DNA of 64,000 bases from Erinaceus europaeus (taxonomy: Eukaryota > Chordata > Mammalia > Eulipotyphla > Erinaceidae), in contig NW_026647650.1 of NCBI RefSeq assembly GCF_950295315.1, positions 1 through 64,000 on the forward strand. The letters are read 5' to 3'. This document shows positions 44,020 to 55,375 of the stretch, in pieces. Numbering within the stretch: the stretch's first letter is position 1; each line of letters begins with the position of its first letter. Under the pieces are notes generated by a model. That model had not been told where the DNA came from. It saw only the letters and a list, made by a program, of their open reading frames with translations, and ran no database searches. Position numbers and translations under genes: made by a program.

Positions 44020-44136
44020 GTGGATATGGAAGCCTTCCTCACTCTTACCGACGGTGACCTGAAGGAGCTGGGTATCAAGACAGATGGATCCAGGCAGCAA
44101 ATTCTGGCAGCCATTTCGGAACTGAATGCAGGCAAG
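44020..44136 (+). CDS. ANKS6: ANKS6 exon (probably exon 14), core of SAM domain
   Basis: Seen: acceptor cctccctctccag ending at 44019, donor GTATCG at 44137, 117 nt = 39 codons, phase 0 at both ends. It encodes [19 protein letters not shown], then [20 protein letters not shown]. The LTDxDLKELGI...GxRxxILxxI pattern is the classic SAM mid-domain and C-terminal helix. The only Arg, codon 44092-44094, sits 49th from the C-terminus. In the 871-residue human protein that is R823, the residue changed to Trp in the cystic PKD/Mhm(cy) rat (known). Here it is Arg, as in a functional gene. Confidence 0.96.
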
Positions 44137-44429
44137 GTATCGTTCTCAGTCTCCTCCTCCTCCTCTCTCTTCTTTTCTATTCCAGACAGTTGATGATGAT
44201 GTCACTAGGCTGCCAGGTATTCCCAGGGCCCTGCTGCTCTAATTTCAATCCTCTGGCATATTTACCATGCATGACAAAAGCGGATCCCTTGGAGAAGGTG
44301 AGCCCTGGAGTTACACTGAGCACAGTTTCACATTTGAGTCGCAGTGCCACTCTCTGAGCCTTGCTTTCCTGTTTATAAGCAGAGTAATGGAGTGGTAACC
44401 AGGGAAAACAACAACAACAACAACTTAGC

Positions 44430-44960
44430 AGCAGAGCTCCAGGCCGTGGCACATATTAGGGTACACAAGGACCGGGGTTTGGGTCTCCCTTCCCTACCAG
44501 CAGGGGAAGTTTCACAAGTGGTGAAGCAGAGCTGTAGGTGTCTTTCTCTTTCCCTTTCTGTCTCCCGCTCCCCTCTCAATTTCTCTCTCTCCTGTCAAGT
44601 TGAAAAAAAAAGGGGGGGTGGGGTCAGGTGGTAGCACAGTGGGTTTAATGCACATGGTGCAAAGCGTAAGGACCGGCGTAAGGATCCCGGTTCAAGCCCC
44701 CGGCTCCCCACCTGCGGAGGAGTCGCTTCACAGGTGGTGAAGCAGGTCTGCAGGTGTCTGTCTTTCTCTCCCCTTCTCTGTCTTCCCCTCCTCTCTCCAT
44801 TTGTCTCTGTCCTATCCAACAATGAACGACATCATCAACAACAATAATAACCACAACAAGGGCAACAAAAGGGGGGAAAATGGCCTCCAGGAGCAGTGGA
44901 TTCATGGTGCAGGCACCGAGCCCCAGCAATAACCCTGGAGGCAAAAAAAAAAAAAGGGGA
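44430..44960 (+). repeat. SINE-B followed by dimeric SINE-A
   Basis: Forward copies at about 44430-44603 and 44610-44960. The second carries the full two-module structure ending in ataaccctggaggc and an A-run. Preceded by (caa)n at 44406-44424. Confidence 0.88.
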
Positions 44961-45614
44961 GATGTGGAACTAGCCATCAGGAATGGTGGAGACTTTGTGC
45001 AGGCACCAGGCAAAGAATAAAATAAAAAAATTAAAACTTAGCAGAGTACCTGGACACAGAGCCATCAGTCCCCCTTCTTGGCATCCTGAATTTTTCTCTA
45101 ATGTTAAATTTCTGTTTCATCAACTTGAAAGATAAAGATTGGTGATGCCTCCCACTCCAAGGTGTACATATGCAAAAAAAAAAAAAAAAAAAAAGCAAAC
45201 ATGCAAACCAAAGGCAGGAGAAGCATGTCACCTCCTACTCTGCAGACATAAGTGACACCGTTGCTTTTGGGCTTCTCTCCCTGTCTCCTGTCCCTTTCCC
45301 TAAGGTAGCATATGGATTTTCCTGTCTCTCCCCAGACATAATAGTGATGCTTGTTTACCTGTTACATTCTACTCTTGTTGAACAGTGGCGCTAGGTATGA
45401 GGTTTTGCCTTTGTCCTGTAACGGGCACCCCTTACCTTGCTCCTTTCTCTTATGTTATTTTATTTCCTGAGCTGTGTTCTGCAGTAGCAAGTGGTATCAG
45501 AGGGCGACTGGCTTTGCAGTTCTTTCTGTGTTTCTGGATTATGCAGAGAAACATGAAAAGACTTAGAACTCTAATGGCAAATAAATATTCATGTGTCATT
45601 GTGTTTTGGGTTTT
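44961..45614. other. Intronic unique sequence
   Basis: Contains an A-run at 45175-45194. No repeat or gene recognised. Confidence 0.45.
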
Positions 45615-45905
45615 TTTTGTTTTTTTTTTGCCTCCAGGGTTATCGCTGGGGCTCGGTGCTGGCATTATGAACCCACTGCTTGTGGTGGCTATTTTTTTCC
45701 TTTTTTTATGGGACAGGACAGAGATAAATTGAGAGAGGAGAGGGAGATAGAAAGGGAGAGAGAAAGCTAGGCATCTGCAGACCTGCTTCACCGGTTGTGA
45801 AGCATGCCCTCTGCAAGTGGGTAGCCGGGGGCTCGAACCTGGATCCCTGTGCAGGTCCTTGTTCTTTGTACTGTGTGCGCTTAACTGGGTGTGCCACCAC
45901 CCGGC
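45615..45905 (-). repeat. Dimeric SINE-A
   Basis: Reverse: ttttgcctccagggttatcg to tgtgccaccacccggcc. Confidence 0.88.
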
Positions 45906-46149
45906 CTCTGTCAGTGTGTCTTTCATAAGCTGTTGTGCATACATTTCTCATTTAATCCAGGGAGGCCATCATCCCACCTACCTTGCTGGTTCCATTGTAA
46001 GGGGGCAATGTCTCAGGGTCTCAGGGAGGGAGGGTGCCTTCAGGTAGTGGGGTAGGTGGGTGGGTAGAGGAGACCCCTGCCTGAAAGCCTTCTTCATGTG
46101 GCCCTGAGGTGTCAAGATGTGTGATGGCAGCTCCTCCCAGATCTGGTGT

Positions 46150-46495
46150 TGGTTAGCTCTTTCGTTACTAGTTTATTTGCTGTGAGGGAGCCCGAACCTG
46201 GGGCCTCATACATCCAACGCTCACACTTTACCACTGAGCTGCCTCCTGGTCCACGGTGTTGCCTAATTGATTGCTCTTATTTCACCTGTCTGTAGGCTGC
46301 ACCTTTCAAAATGACTGGATTAGCTCTGCTACAGGTATTTGTAAGGCTGCATATTTGTTTATTTATTCATCTACTTATTTATGAGAGAGAAACAGAATCA
46401 AAGCATCCCTGGCACATGCAATGCCAACGGTGGAACGTGAGAGATGATGCTTCAGAGCCCAAGCCTTTATCCACTGTGCCATCTCCCGGCCACAA
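46150..46495 (-). repeat. Two D-like SINE copies
   Basis: 46150-46255 (gagcccgaacctggggcc, accactgagctgcctcctgg) and 46350-46495 (tttatttattcatctac, tatccactgtgccatctcc), both reverse and diverged. Confidence 0.6.
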
Positions 46496-46497
46496 GC

Positions 46498-46500
46498 TGA

Positions 46501-46567
<67 letters not shown>

Positions 46568-46569
46568 TT
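46498..46569 (+). repeat. (TA)n microsatellite plus T-run
   Basis: About 25 TA units to 46550 followed by about 19 T, which is the reversed poly(A) of the next SINE. Confidence 0.95.
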
Positions 46570-46845
46570 GGCCTCCAGGGTTTTCACTGGGGCTCAGTGT
46601 TGGCACTATGAATTCACTGCTCTTGCTGGTTATTCCCCCCTTTTTTATTGGATAGGAGAGAGAGAAATTGAGAAGGGAGGGAAAATAGGAGGGGGAGAGA
46701 GAAAGACAGACACCTGCAGACCTGCTTCACTACTTGTGAAGTGACCCCCCTGCAGGTGGGGAGCCGGGGGCTTGAACCACGATCCTTGCACCAGTCCAGG
46801 CGCTTTACAGTTTGTGTGCTTAACCTGGTACACCACTGCTTGACC
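46570..46845 (-). repeat. Dimeric SINE-A
   Basis: Reverse: ggcctccagggttttcac to tacaccactgcttgaccc. Confidence 0.85.
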
Positions 46846-46863
46846 CTCCAGCTGAGTATTTTT

Positions 46864-47278
46864 CTTTAATTTATTTTTTATTTAAGAAAGGATAAATCAA
46901 CAAAATCATAGGGTAGGAGGGGTACAACTCCACACAGTTCCCACCACGCCATCTCCATATCCCACCCCCTCTCCTGATAGCTTTCCCATTCTCTAGCCCT
47001 CTGGGAGCATGGACCCAGGGTCATTGAGGGTTGCAGAAGGTGGAAGGTCTGGCTTCTGTAATTGCTTCCCCGCTGAACATGGGCGTTGACTGGTCGGTCC
47101 ATACTCCCAGCCTGTCTCTCTCTTTCCCTAGTAGGGTGGGTCTCTGGGGAAGCGGAGCTCCAGGACACATTGGTGGGGTCTGCAGTCCAGGGAAGCCTGG
47201 TCGGCATCCTGATGGCATCTGGAACCTGGTGGCTGAAAAGAGAGTTAACATACAAAGCCAAACAAATTGTTGAGCAAG
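46864..47278 (-). mobile_element. Repeat E with target-site duplication
   Basis: T-rich start ctttaatttattttttattt, gaaaggataaatcaac, blocks as in 41542. 5'-truncated. Flanked by gctgagtattttt at 46851-46863 and 47279-47291. Confidence 0.85.
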
Positions 47279-47299
47279 GCTGAGTATTTTTTAAGGAGA

Positions 47300-47470
47300 A
47301 AAATACAAGATGAGGAGAAGGCTTACCCAGAAGAGCAGACACCTTACCATTCAGGAGGTCTGGGTTTGACCCTCCCCATGATTTGAGGGCCCTATGAGAA
47401 GCACGCAGGGCAGCTCCGTGGATGGTAGGCGTGGTGCTGTGGTGTCTTTCCTTCTTCTCTGACTCTCTCC
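47300..47470 (+). repeat. Old tRNA-like SINE relic
   Basis: gaaggcttacccagaagagc, gtctgggtttgaccctcccc, gtggtgctgtggtgtc. F- or D-like, uncertain. Confidence 0.45.
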
Positions 47471-47594
47471 TCACTCGGAATGGGAAACGGGAAGAAAATT
47501 GGTTTGGAGAGGCCACTCAGTGCTGTCACAGATACTTGAAGCCCTAAGTTCTTTCTAATATACCATACTAATAAAAAAGGTGAAAGCTATTTTC

Positions 47595-48000
47595 ATTTTA
47601 TTTATTTTTTTAAATATTTATATTTATTTTATTTTTATCGCATAGAGACTGAGAGAAATTGAGAGGGGAGTGGGAGATAGAGAGGGAGAGAGACAGAGAG
47701 ACACCTGCAGCCCTGCTTCACCACTTGTGAAGCTTTCCCCCTGCAGGTGGGGACCGGGGACTTGAACCTGGGTCTTTGTGCACTGTCCTGTGTGTGCTTA
47801 ACCAGGTTTATCACCACCTGCCCCCTCATTTTATTTATTTAGCCATTAACCTAATTTTTATTTTATTTTATTTTATTTTGCCACCAGGTTTATTGCTGGA
47901 GCTCAGTGCCTCCACTATAAGTCCACTATTTCCAATGGCCATTTCTCTTTCTTTCTCTTTCTCTCTTTCTTTATTCAATAGGACATAGAGAAATTGAGAG

Positions 48001-48042
<42 letters not shown>

Positions 48043-48170
48043 TGGAGAGACACCTGCAGACCTGCTTCACAACTTATGAAACTTCTTCCCTACAGATGGG
48101 GAGTAAGGCTCAAGCCCAGGTCCTTGAACATGGTAACATACGCGCTTAACCTGGTATGGTTACCTGGCCC
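47595..48170 (-). repeat. SINE-B then dimeric SINE-A
   Basis: Reverse copies at 47595-47825 and 47866-48170. The second has a (ga)n expansion at 48006-48040. Confidence 0.82.
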
Positions 48171-48469
48171 CTTAATTTTATTGTTTAAAATATTTATTCA
48201 TTAATTAATCATTGAGAGAAAGAGATAACAAGAGCATCACTCCTGCACTATCCAAGTGAGCTATTTTGCCAGCCCTAGCCATTACTTCTTTCCTCTCCTT
48301 CTCCCTCTCCCTCTCCCTCTCTCTCTCTGTGTGTGTGTGTAGAATTATCAAAGTAGTGCATATCATTTTACTAAATTTGAACCGTACTAAAAAGGTAAAA
48401 AGGTTTTTTTTTTTTTGAGGAATCACAGCCCAACCCCTTAGAGGCCGATGTTGTTCCATTTGCATTTGG

Positions 48470-48960
48470 GATGATCAATCCACCACGTTCTGTGCCAAAT
48501 GTTTTTCTTTATGGGACTGAGATAAATTTGGATCTGTAATTTTACATCCTACTTTCTTCGCTGAGCATTAAATATATGCTGCTACCCGTATCATTAAGAA
48601 CTCCTTTTAATATAATAAATTTGCATGAATGTACTAAAATCATTTACTTAATCCCTACTTGTTGGAAACGTAGATATTTAAACTTTCTATAAATAGTGGC
48701 TGCAGTGGGCAACTTTGTGTATAAGGCTTCTAATTATCTTCTCCAAATAGGTGTCTAAAAGTGGAATTACAGTCACAAGAGTCTGAATCAATGTATACGT
48801 TACATTGTCCTGAATGACTCTTCAAGAAAGAGCCAGTGACATCCCACCAGCTGTGTGTGTGTGGGGGGGCGGGTGAGTTCCAGGGTCCCTGCATCCTGAC
48901 CAGCATTGAGTATTGTCACTTGGGTTTTTCAATTTTCTTAATCCGATAAGCAAATCTTAA
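48470..48960 (-). mobile_element. Ancient L1 (L1M/ME-type) relic
   Basis: acttgttggaaacgtagata, gctgcagtgggcaactttg, gtgtctaaaagtggaattac and catcccaccagctgtg follow the reverse order of old L1 3' ends. Diverged, no ORF. Confidence 0.7.
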
Positions 48961-49848
48961 TTCCCACTTCTTCAGCCCCTAGACAGACTGAACACATTTT
49001 CCTGTATTTATTCAGTTTTTTAAAAGGTTCATTTTTATGAGGAAACTGGACCAAGGCAGATGTTTGAACTGTTCAGCTTGGCATTGAACCCCATGGGTTC
49101 AAGACTTGAACCTGGGGCCTTTAGGGTCTTCGGCCTTCCCAGCCCAGTGCTGTATTGCGGAGATGTCTCCCAGATGGCCCTCCTCCCGCCCCCCACCCTC
49201 ACGTTTAGTCATTTTTTTTTACCTTTTAAGAATGATCAAGGGCTTGTAATCGCGATTAGCAGTACCATCTTCCATCGTTGTGGATACAGGGATGATTGTG
49301 TTTTCATTTGCAGCTCCCTCCCATGATGAGGGAGGGAGGTAGAGAGGGCGGGAACCCTGGCTCTCCCTGACCTCATTTCTCAGGCAGTCAAAGCTAAGGT
49401 GGTGTTTAGACATCCCTGTGCCGTGCCCCCCCCCCCCATTATCTGTGCTTTAGCCTTCTGCAGTTCCCAGGTCTGGCCACTCATTATCTCAAGTTGGACC
49501 TCATGGGAGCCCCCTGCCATGTGGTGGTGTTACCCCATGTTACTGCTGGCATGTTGGGGTCATGCCCCAGCTTCTTCACAAGTGAGTGATAGAGATGAGA
49601 CTCAGGGTCCACTGGCCCCACATCCAGTGCTCTGTCCTTCCCCCTCCCTCACTATGTGGTGAGACAGAGAAAGGGAGAGGGAGAGGGAGAGGGAGAGGGA
49701 GAGAGAGAAGTCCTGTTTGCACTTTGCAGTTGAGGGAGAACCTATCATTCTGGCATCTAGGAGACCTCATCATCACTAGAGGGCTCTGCTAGGAGAGGGA
49801 CCCCTTGGGAGTCCATGAAATGCTGAAGAAAAAAAAAGTTTGAGAACT
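48961..49848. other. Intronic sequence, mostly unassigned
   Basis: Possible old SINE at 49030-49170. C-run at 49428. (gggaga)n at 49672-49703. No exon with suitable frame. Confidence 0.4.
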
Positions 49849-49863
49849 GGATTCATTCTTTTT

Positions 49864-50005
49864 TTTTTTTCCTGCCCACCTGTTCCTGGCCTGGTGACCA
49901 GCCAGGCCACGGGGCCACAGCCAGCGAATAAGGCCAGTGGCTGCTCTCCGAGGCCTCCAGCACGCCAGGGCAACGCCATGCCCGGGCAAGACTCTAGCCT
50001 CGTAG
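49864..50005 (-). mobile_element. Unidentified retrocopy with poly(A) and target duplication
   Basis: GC-rich 130-bp block bounded by ggattcattcttttt at 49849-49863 and 50006-50020, with a T-run at its left end = poly(A) tail on the minus strand. It matches no other repeat in the window. Looks like a truncated retrocopy of some RNA. Source unknown. Confidence 0.65.
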
Positions 50006-50214
50006 GGATTCATTCTTTTTCTTTTTTTCCCCACTCTTGGCTAAGAATAGTCCAACAGATATTTTCTGTTCACTCTACCTTTTGACCAGCTGTATTGGTT
50101 GGCATAAAAGATACATGCCTAGCCAGCTCCAGGACGGTTTTGCTCATATGTGGAGTATAGGGAACTGAAGCATAGACAAAAAATAAAAAAGCAACAGGTG
50201 GTCAAACTACAGAC

Positions 50215-50307
50215 TGTCCATAAGGCATCAGGAGAGCTAAGATGGTTCTTGGAGGACAGTGTGTGTGGGGGGGGGGGGAGAAGCTTTGTGAGTGGTGAAG
50301 CAGAGCA

Positions 50308-50342
<35 letters not shown>

Positions 50343-50600
50343 CCTTCCCTTTCAATTTTGGACTGTGTGTATCCAAGGAATAAATAAAGATTAAACATAA
50401 ATAAAAAGAAAGGAATTGGCCATGTGTGTGGCCCAGGTTTGATCCTGGCCCCGCCACTATATTTGAGGAGGCTTCAGTGCTATAGCCTGCCTCCCTCTTC
50501 CTCCCCCTCCTCCTCTTTTTACCTTTCCCTCCTTCTCTCTGTCTCCTTCTCCCCCGCCTCCTCTCCCCTTCTTCTCCTCTTCTGCCACTCTGTCTAAAGA
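50215..50600 (+). repeat. SINE-B fragment and SINE-F copy
   Basis: 50270-50395: agaagctttgtgagtggtg to (ct)n and ggaataaataaagatt. 50408-50600: gtgtggcccaggtttgatcc, gaggaggcttcagtgctat, C/T-rich end. Confidence 0.65.
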
Positions 50601-50607
50601 AATAAAA

Positions 50608-50911
50608 GGGGGGCAGGCAGTGGTGCACTCAGTTAAGCACACATATCATCATGCACAAGGACCCCGGGTTCAAGACCCCACTCCCCACCTGCAGGAGGAA
50701 TGCTTCATAAGGGGTGAAGCAGGTCTGCAGGTGTCTCTTTCTCTGCCCCTCTCCATCTCCTCTCCCCTCTCCATTTCTCTCTGTCCTGTCAAATAAAAAC
50801 AGAAAGAAAAAAAATAATAAAATAAGCACTGGGAGTGTTGGATTCATAGTACAGGCACCAATCCCCAGTGATAGCCCTGGTAGCAAGAAGGAAGGAAAGG
50901 AGGGAAAGGGG

Positions 50912-50942
<31 letters not shown>

Positions 50943-50950
50943 AGGGAGAC
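50608..50950 (+). repeat. Dimeric SINE-A/B
   Basis: Forward: ggggggcaggcagtggtgc head, second module agtgttggattcatagtac, GA-rich end 50905-50947. Confidence 0.85.
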
Positions 50951-51284
50951 TGACATCTTTTTATAAAGGAACATAAAGGCAGCTTAAGTACTGCACTCTG
51001 CAGTAGAAAGCAGCTCAGCTTCCACTCAATTCCCTGGAAATTTCAGGGCTATTCTAGGAAAGTTATGGAACAAGACAGAGGAGGAAGAGACAGCCCTTCC
51101 AGACTGTGTGACTTAGAGCACGTCAGTCATGCTCCCCGGATTCTGTCCCCATCTTCACTCAGAGACGGGACCCTTGCAGATACAAGGGTCTGCTGTGCTG
51201 TGGCTGTGGTACTCAGGGAAATCCTGACTCAGTATGTGTTTGTTAAACTGGATATTCTTTCAGTTAAGGAATTCTTTAAATTAT
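50951..51284. other. Intronic sequence
   Basis: Unassigned. 51095-51200 has a faint MIR-like order (actgtgtgacttagagc). Confidence 0.4.
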
Positions 51285-51387
51285 AATTAATTGATAAAAT
51301 GGAAACACTGACAAGACCATAGGGTAAGAGGGGTACAGTTCCCACCACCAGAACTCTGTATCCCATTCCCTCCCCTGATAGCTTTCC

Positions 51388-51388
<1 letters not shown>

Positions 51389-51439
<51 letters not shown>

Positions 51440-51440
51440 T
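51389..51440 (+). repeat. (ATT)n microsatellite
   Basis: About 17 att units at the reversed tail of the SINE-A inserted in repeat E. Confidence 0.95.
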
Positions 51441-51694
51441 ATTTTCCCTTTTGTTGCTCTTGTTGTTTTTTATTGTTGTTGTAGTTATTATTGTTGTTAT
51501 TGATGTCATTGTTAGGACAGAGAGAAATGGAGAGGGGGGGAAGACAGAGGGGGAGAGAAAGATAGACACCTGCAGACCTGCTTCACCTCTTGTGAAGTGA
51601 CTCCCCTGCAGAGGGCTCAAACCAGGATCCTTCAGCTGGTCCTTGCACTTTGTGCCACATGCACTTAACCTGCTGCGCTACTGCCCGACTCCCC
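51441..51694 (-). repeat. SINE-A in repeat E
   Basis: Reverse copy ending ctactgcccgactcccc. tttcctatt occurs on both sides as target duplication. Confidence 0.88.
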
Positions 51695-52282
51695 AATTTC
51701 CTATTCTTTATCCCTCTGGGAGTATGGATCCAGGGCCATTATGCGGTGCAGAAGGTGGAAGGTCTGGCTTCTGGTATTGCTTCTTCACTGAACATGGGTG
51801 TTGGCAGGTTGATCCACACTCCCAGCCTATCTCTCTCTTTCCCTAGTGGGGCAGGGCTCTGGGGAAACAGAGCTCCAGGACACATTGGTGGGGTCATCTG
51901 CCTAGGGAAGTCCAGTTGACATCATGATAGCATCTGGAATCTGGTGGCTGAAAAAGAGTTAAGATATAAAGCTGAACAAATTGTTGACTAATCCTGAACC
52001 TAAAGGCTGGAATATTGCAGATGAAGATTTGGGGTCTCCGTTTTAGAAGTAGCTAATAGGTCTATTTTAGGCTTATTCCAAAGGGCCCATGACTATACTA
52101 GATTTGCCTGAGCCTGACATCTGATATGCAGGTGGATCCAAGTTATTGTCTGGGGAGATGATGTCATGGCTGGAAAAAGGGCCAGAAAGCCTTTTTCCCT
52201 GGATCAGGGAATTTTTTTCCCCCAAGATGCCCATGGGTTTTCACATATGACTACAACAACGCTGTATTGTTAACTATCTTAG

Positions 52283-52441
<159 letters not shown>

Positions 52442-53689
52442 CTGTCCTTCCTGTGGTCACCCTTAGGATCCTTATGGCTTTCCGGAACCACCTTCACACA
52501 ACAGTGCTCCAAGCCCTATCAGTCTGTCTGTCCTCAGTGCCGGGAACATGCGTGCTTTGTCACAGCACTGTGCTTCAGTCTCACAGCCTCTGTCTGGGAG
52601 ACTCATCTCCCACACCCAGCAACAATAGCTGGTGGTGTTTATAACAGACTCTAGCACAAGGGATACTTCCTCCCACATAGGCTTCACTATGGCCGCTCAG
52701 TGGTTGGTTTCAATACTTATTTAGGGACCCAGCTCCTTTGATCTTGCAGTGCTGCCATTCCTGGAAGCCTCTGAGTCTTGGCTTCTGGCTGGCAGAACAA
52801 AGCAAACTCTGTGCAAAAGTTAATAGCCACATCTTAACTGCCTTACTCTTAACTGCTCATCTTCTATTGGCCATTGGTAATCACCTGGTCCCACCTAGAT
52901 GCAAAGAGGCTGGGAAATGTAGTCCTTTTTTTAAAGTAGTGACTTCCCAACCAGCCATGACTCAAAATTCAGATAGGGGTGGCACCTGTTTCAGTGGAAG
53001 GCTGGCCTTCCATGCCTGGTCTGCTCCTCGGATTTCTGACTTATCACAGTCCAAGTCACCCACCAGTGAAGCTTGTCTTGACTCCAGCCACTGGGGTGCC
53101 TGCCTGTTTGAGCACCTCATCCTGACTACTGCACACACAGCTGGTCAGGTTGTGTATGCTGAATATATTTGTATTTATTGCAAAGGGAGTCTTTTAGATA
53201 GGAAAAGAGAGGAAGCCCACTGTGTGACCTTGGGAATCTCTCCCTCTGTTACCTTCAGTTTTCTCATCTGTGAGGTTGGAGGTCAAGCAAATCCCGTCTC
53301 AGTATCCCCATGCAGCAAGCCACAGTGGGATTCTGTACTTGGAGTGGGAGCAAAAGAAATCATTCCACTGTGGAAAGACTTTGCTCATCTACTTTTCTAA
53401 TCAAAGAAGCAGAGGATTTGGAATTTCCTCTAGAGCCTGACATTGTTGTGTTCTTCAGAAGGGAGTCAGCCTAGATGGTCTTCACCACGTCTTATTATGG
53501 TAGAGGGGCTCTGACTTTTTAAAACGTCCACCAGCCTTCTGAAGTACATTCAAATGAGTATGTCATTCAATCAGCTCTAAGGCTGTATTTCTGTTCGGTG
53601 CTGAGGATATGGATTGCAGGAATAAGTCAGGCCAATACCAGGAACCCCTGTGAGGCTTTTGATGGGCAAGAGAAGTAGGAATGAGTGGT
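52442..53689 (+). other. ANKS6: ANKS6 3' untranslated region and following sequence (end undetermined)
   Basis: Non-repetitive sequence directly after the ANKS6 stop codon, up to the first SINE at about 53690. A 220-codon open frame at 52738-53400 shows no family resemblance and is taken as chance. Around 53218-53280 the sequence resembles the conserved core of a MIR element (gtgtgaccttggg ... ttttctcatctgtgag). No AATAAA is seen before 53838, so the transcript end is not fixed. Confidence 0.6.
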
Positions 53690-53830
53690 CTGGGAGGTGG
53701 CGCAGTGTATAAAGCACTGGACTCTCAAGCATGAGGTCCTGAGATCAGTCCCCGGCAGCACAGTGGTGTCTGGCTCTTTCTCTCCTATCTTTCTTATTAA
53801 TAAATAAATAAAAATCTTTTTAAAAAAAAT
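53690..53830 (+). repeat. SINE-D copy
   Basis: Forward: ggtctgggaggtggcgcagt, gcatgaggtcctgagatc, ttattaataaataaataaaa tail. tRNA-like head. Confidence 0.85.
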
Positions 53831-53837
53831 ACGTGGG

Positions 53838-53843
53838 AATAAA
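53838..53843 (+). promoter_or_regulatory. Candidate poly(A) signal AATAAA
   Basis: First AATAAA after the ANKS6 stop that is not in a SINE tail repeat unit, though it directly follows one. A G/T-rich stretch (gggttctgccttgagg) follows. Weak candidate only. Another AATAAA outside SINE bodies is at 58539-58544. Confidence 0.25.
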
Positions 53844-53861
53844 GGGTTCTGCCTTGAGGGG

Positions 53862-54155
53862 GCCGGGCAATGGCACACCCAGTTACACACACATATCACC
53901 AAGCACAAGGACCCAGGTTTGAGCCCCCACTCCCCACCAGTAGGGGGTTTGCCTCACAAGTGGTGAAGCAGTTCTGCAGGTATCTGTTGTTCTCTCCCTC
54001 TCTTTATCTGTCCATCCTCTCTCAATTTCTCTCTGTCCTATCTAATAAAAAAAAGAAAATCAGAAAAAAAAAAAACAACAACTGGAAAACTGGCCACTAG
54101 GAGCAGTAGATTCATAGCAGTGGCTTCTAGCCCCGCATTAAGCCTGATGGCAAGA
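53862..54155 (+). repeat. Dimeric SINE-A/B
   Basis: Forward: ggggccgggcaatggcacac head, second module ccactaggagcagtagattc. Confidence 0.85.
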
Positions 54156-54331
54156 TATGTATATATGGACTTGGCCTTGATAGCAGCAGGATGGGGCAGA
54201 AAGCTCTGTGCTCTGAATTAATTCAGGCTTGGAGTGCAGATCTGACCACTGTGTGGCCATGGGTGGGGCACTTCGCCTTTCTGTGCGTGTGCGTGGAAAT
54301 TGGGTCCAGTGCACGTGCAGGTCTTTGTTTC

Positions 54332-54640
54332 TTTATCAGAGGATTAATGTTTTCCAGTCCACAGTAAATACAGAAGTCTGTATATGCATACCATTTCCCG
54401 GTTTTCCGCATAACGATACGACCCCCACCGGGTCCTCCTCTGTCCTCATGTTCCAGGACCTGAACCTTCCCCTCCACCCCAGAGTCTTTTACTTTGGTGC
54501 CAGACGCCAGCGCCAGTCCAATTTCTGCTGTGTTTTTTCTCTTCTGATCTTGTCTTTCAACTTCTGCCTGTAAGTGAGATCATCCCCATATTCATCCTTC
54601 TGTTTCTGACTTATCTCACTTCCTATGGTTTCTTCAGCAC
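54332..54640 (-). mobile_element. L1 3'-end fragment
   Basis: tttctttatcagaggattaa, gtctgtatatgcataccat, cagagtcttttactttgg, gacttatctcacttcc. 5'-truncated. A diverged SINE relic follows at 54665-54796. Confidence 0.85.
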
Positions 54641-55182
54641 ATACAGTTTCACCACTCTGGGCTACCTTTTGTACTTTAAATAGAAAGAACAAGAGGGCAA
54701 CACCACAGCACTGCCCCCCGCCCCATGGTGCTGGAAACTCAGCCCATGCGTTGCAGTGCAGGAATCCTTCCTGCTGAGCTATCTCTCTGGCCCAGACGTA
54801 GCCTGTTGATTTGCGCTTAGTGCACATAAAGTCCTGGGCCTTGGGGGATACACACCCAATAATGGACATCAACCTTCACAGAATTCTCATCTTCTTCACG
54901 GTTGCTTTGTGGGATGTCTGTGATCCACCTCGCCGTGGGTGTGAATGCTCATTTCCCCTTCCACACCCTCCAGGTGTCCTTCCTGCACTACCCAGAGCCC
55001 TGTCCAGCTGTGTCCCCCTGCCCCTGGCCATCCAGAGGACAGACTCCTTCATCCTCTCATCCTCCCCCCCCCTGCAAAAGCTGACTCTACATGTGTGGAG
55101 TGATTTCATATCACTCACCACTGGCAACTGCCTCTATAAACATCCTGTCTGTCATAGTCTCTCCCTCTCTCTCTCTCTCTCT

Positions 55183-55375
55183 CTTAATCTTTTATTTATT
55201 GAATAGAGACAGCCAGAAATTGAGAGGGAAGGGGGAGATAGAGAGGGAAAGAGAGAGACAGACACCTGCAGCCCTGCTTCACCACTTGAAAAGCTCCCCC
55301 TGTAGGTGGGAGCCTGGGGGTTTGAACCCGGGTCCTTGCACATCTGCACTCAACCAGGTGCACCACCACCCGGTG
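55183..55375 (-). repeat. SINE-B copy
   Basis: Preceded by (ct)n at 55163-55184. Reverse body ending gtgcaccaccacccggtgg. Confidence 0.85.

Larger units (their letters stand above)
51285..52195 (-). mobile_element. Repeat E interrupted by SINE-A
   Basis: ttaattgataaaatggaaac start, cccattccctcccctgatag. The SINE and (att)n occupy 51390-51694. Then ctttatccctctgggagtat through to gatgatgtcatggctgg. About 600 bp of element. Confidence 0.82.

Noticed and set aside
46878..47516. 212-codon minus-strand open frame
   Set aside because: Mostly repeat E. The same peptide fragments recur at other repeat E copies (for example 60865-61083), so it is not a gene.
50119..50628. 169-codon minus-strand frame rich in Arg/Gly/Glu
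   Set aside because: Low-complexity translation of C/T-rich SINE tails.
52738..53400. 220-codon open frame after the ANKS6 stop
   Set aside because: No recognisable family and no upstream exon with matching phase. It lies in the 3' UTR and includes a MIR-like stretch, so it is probably chance.
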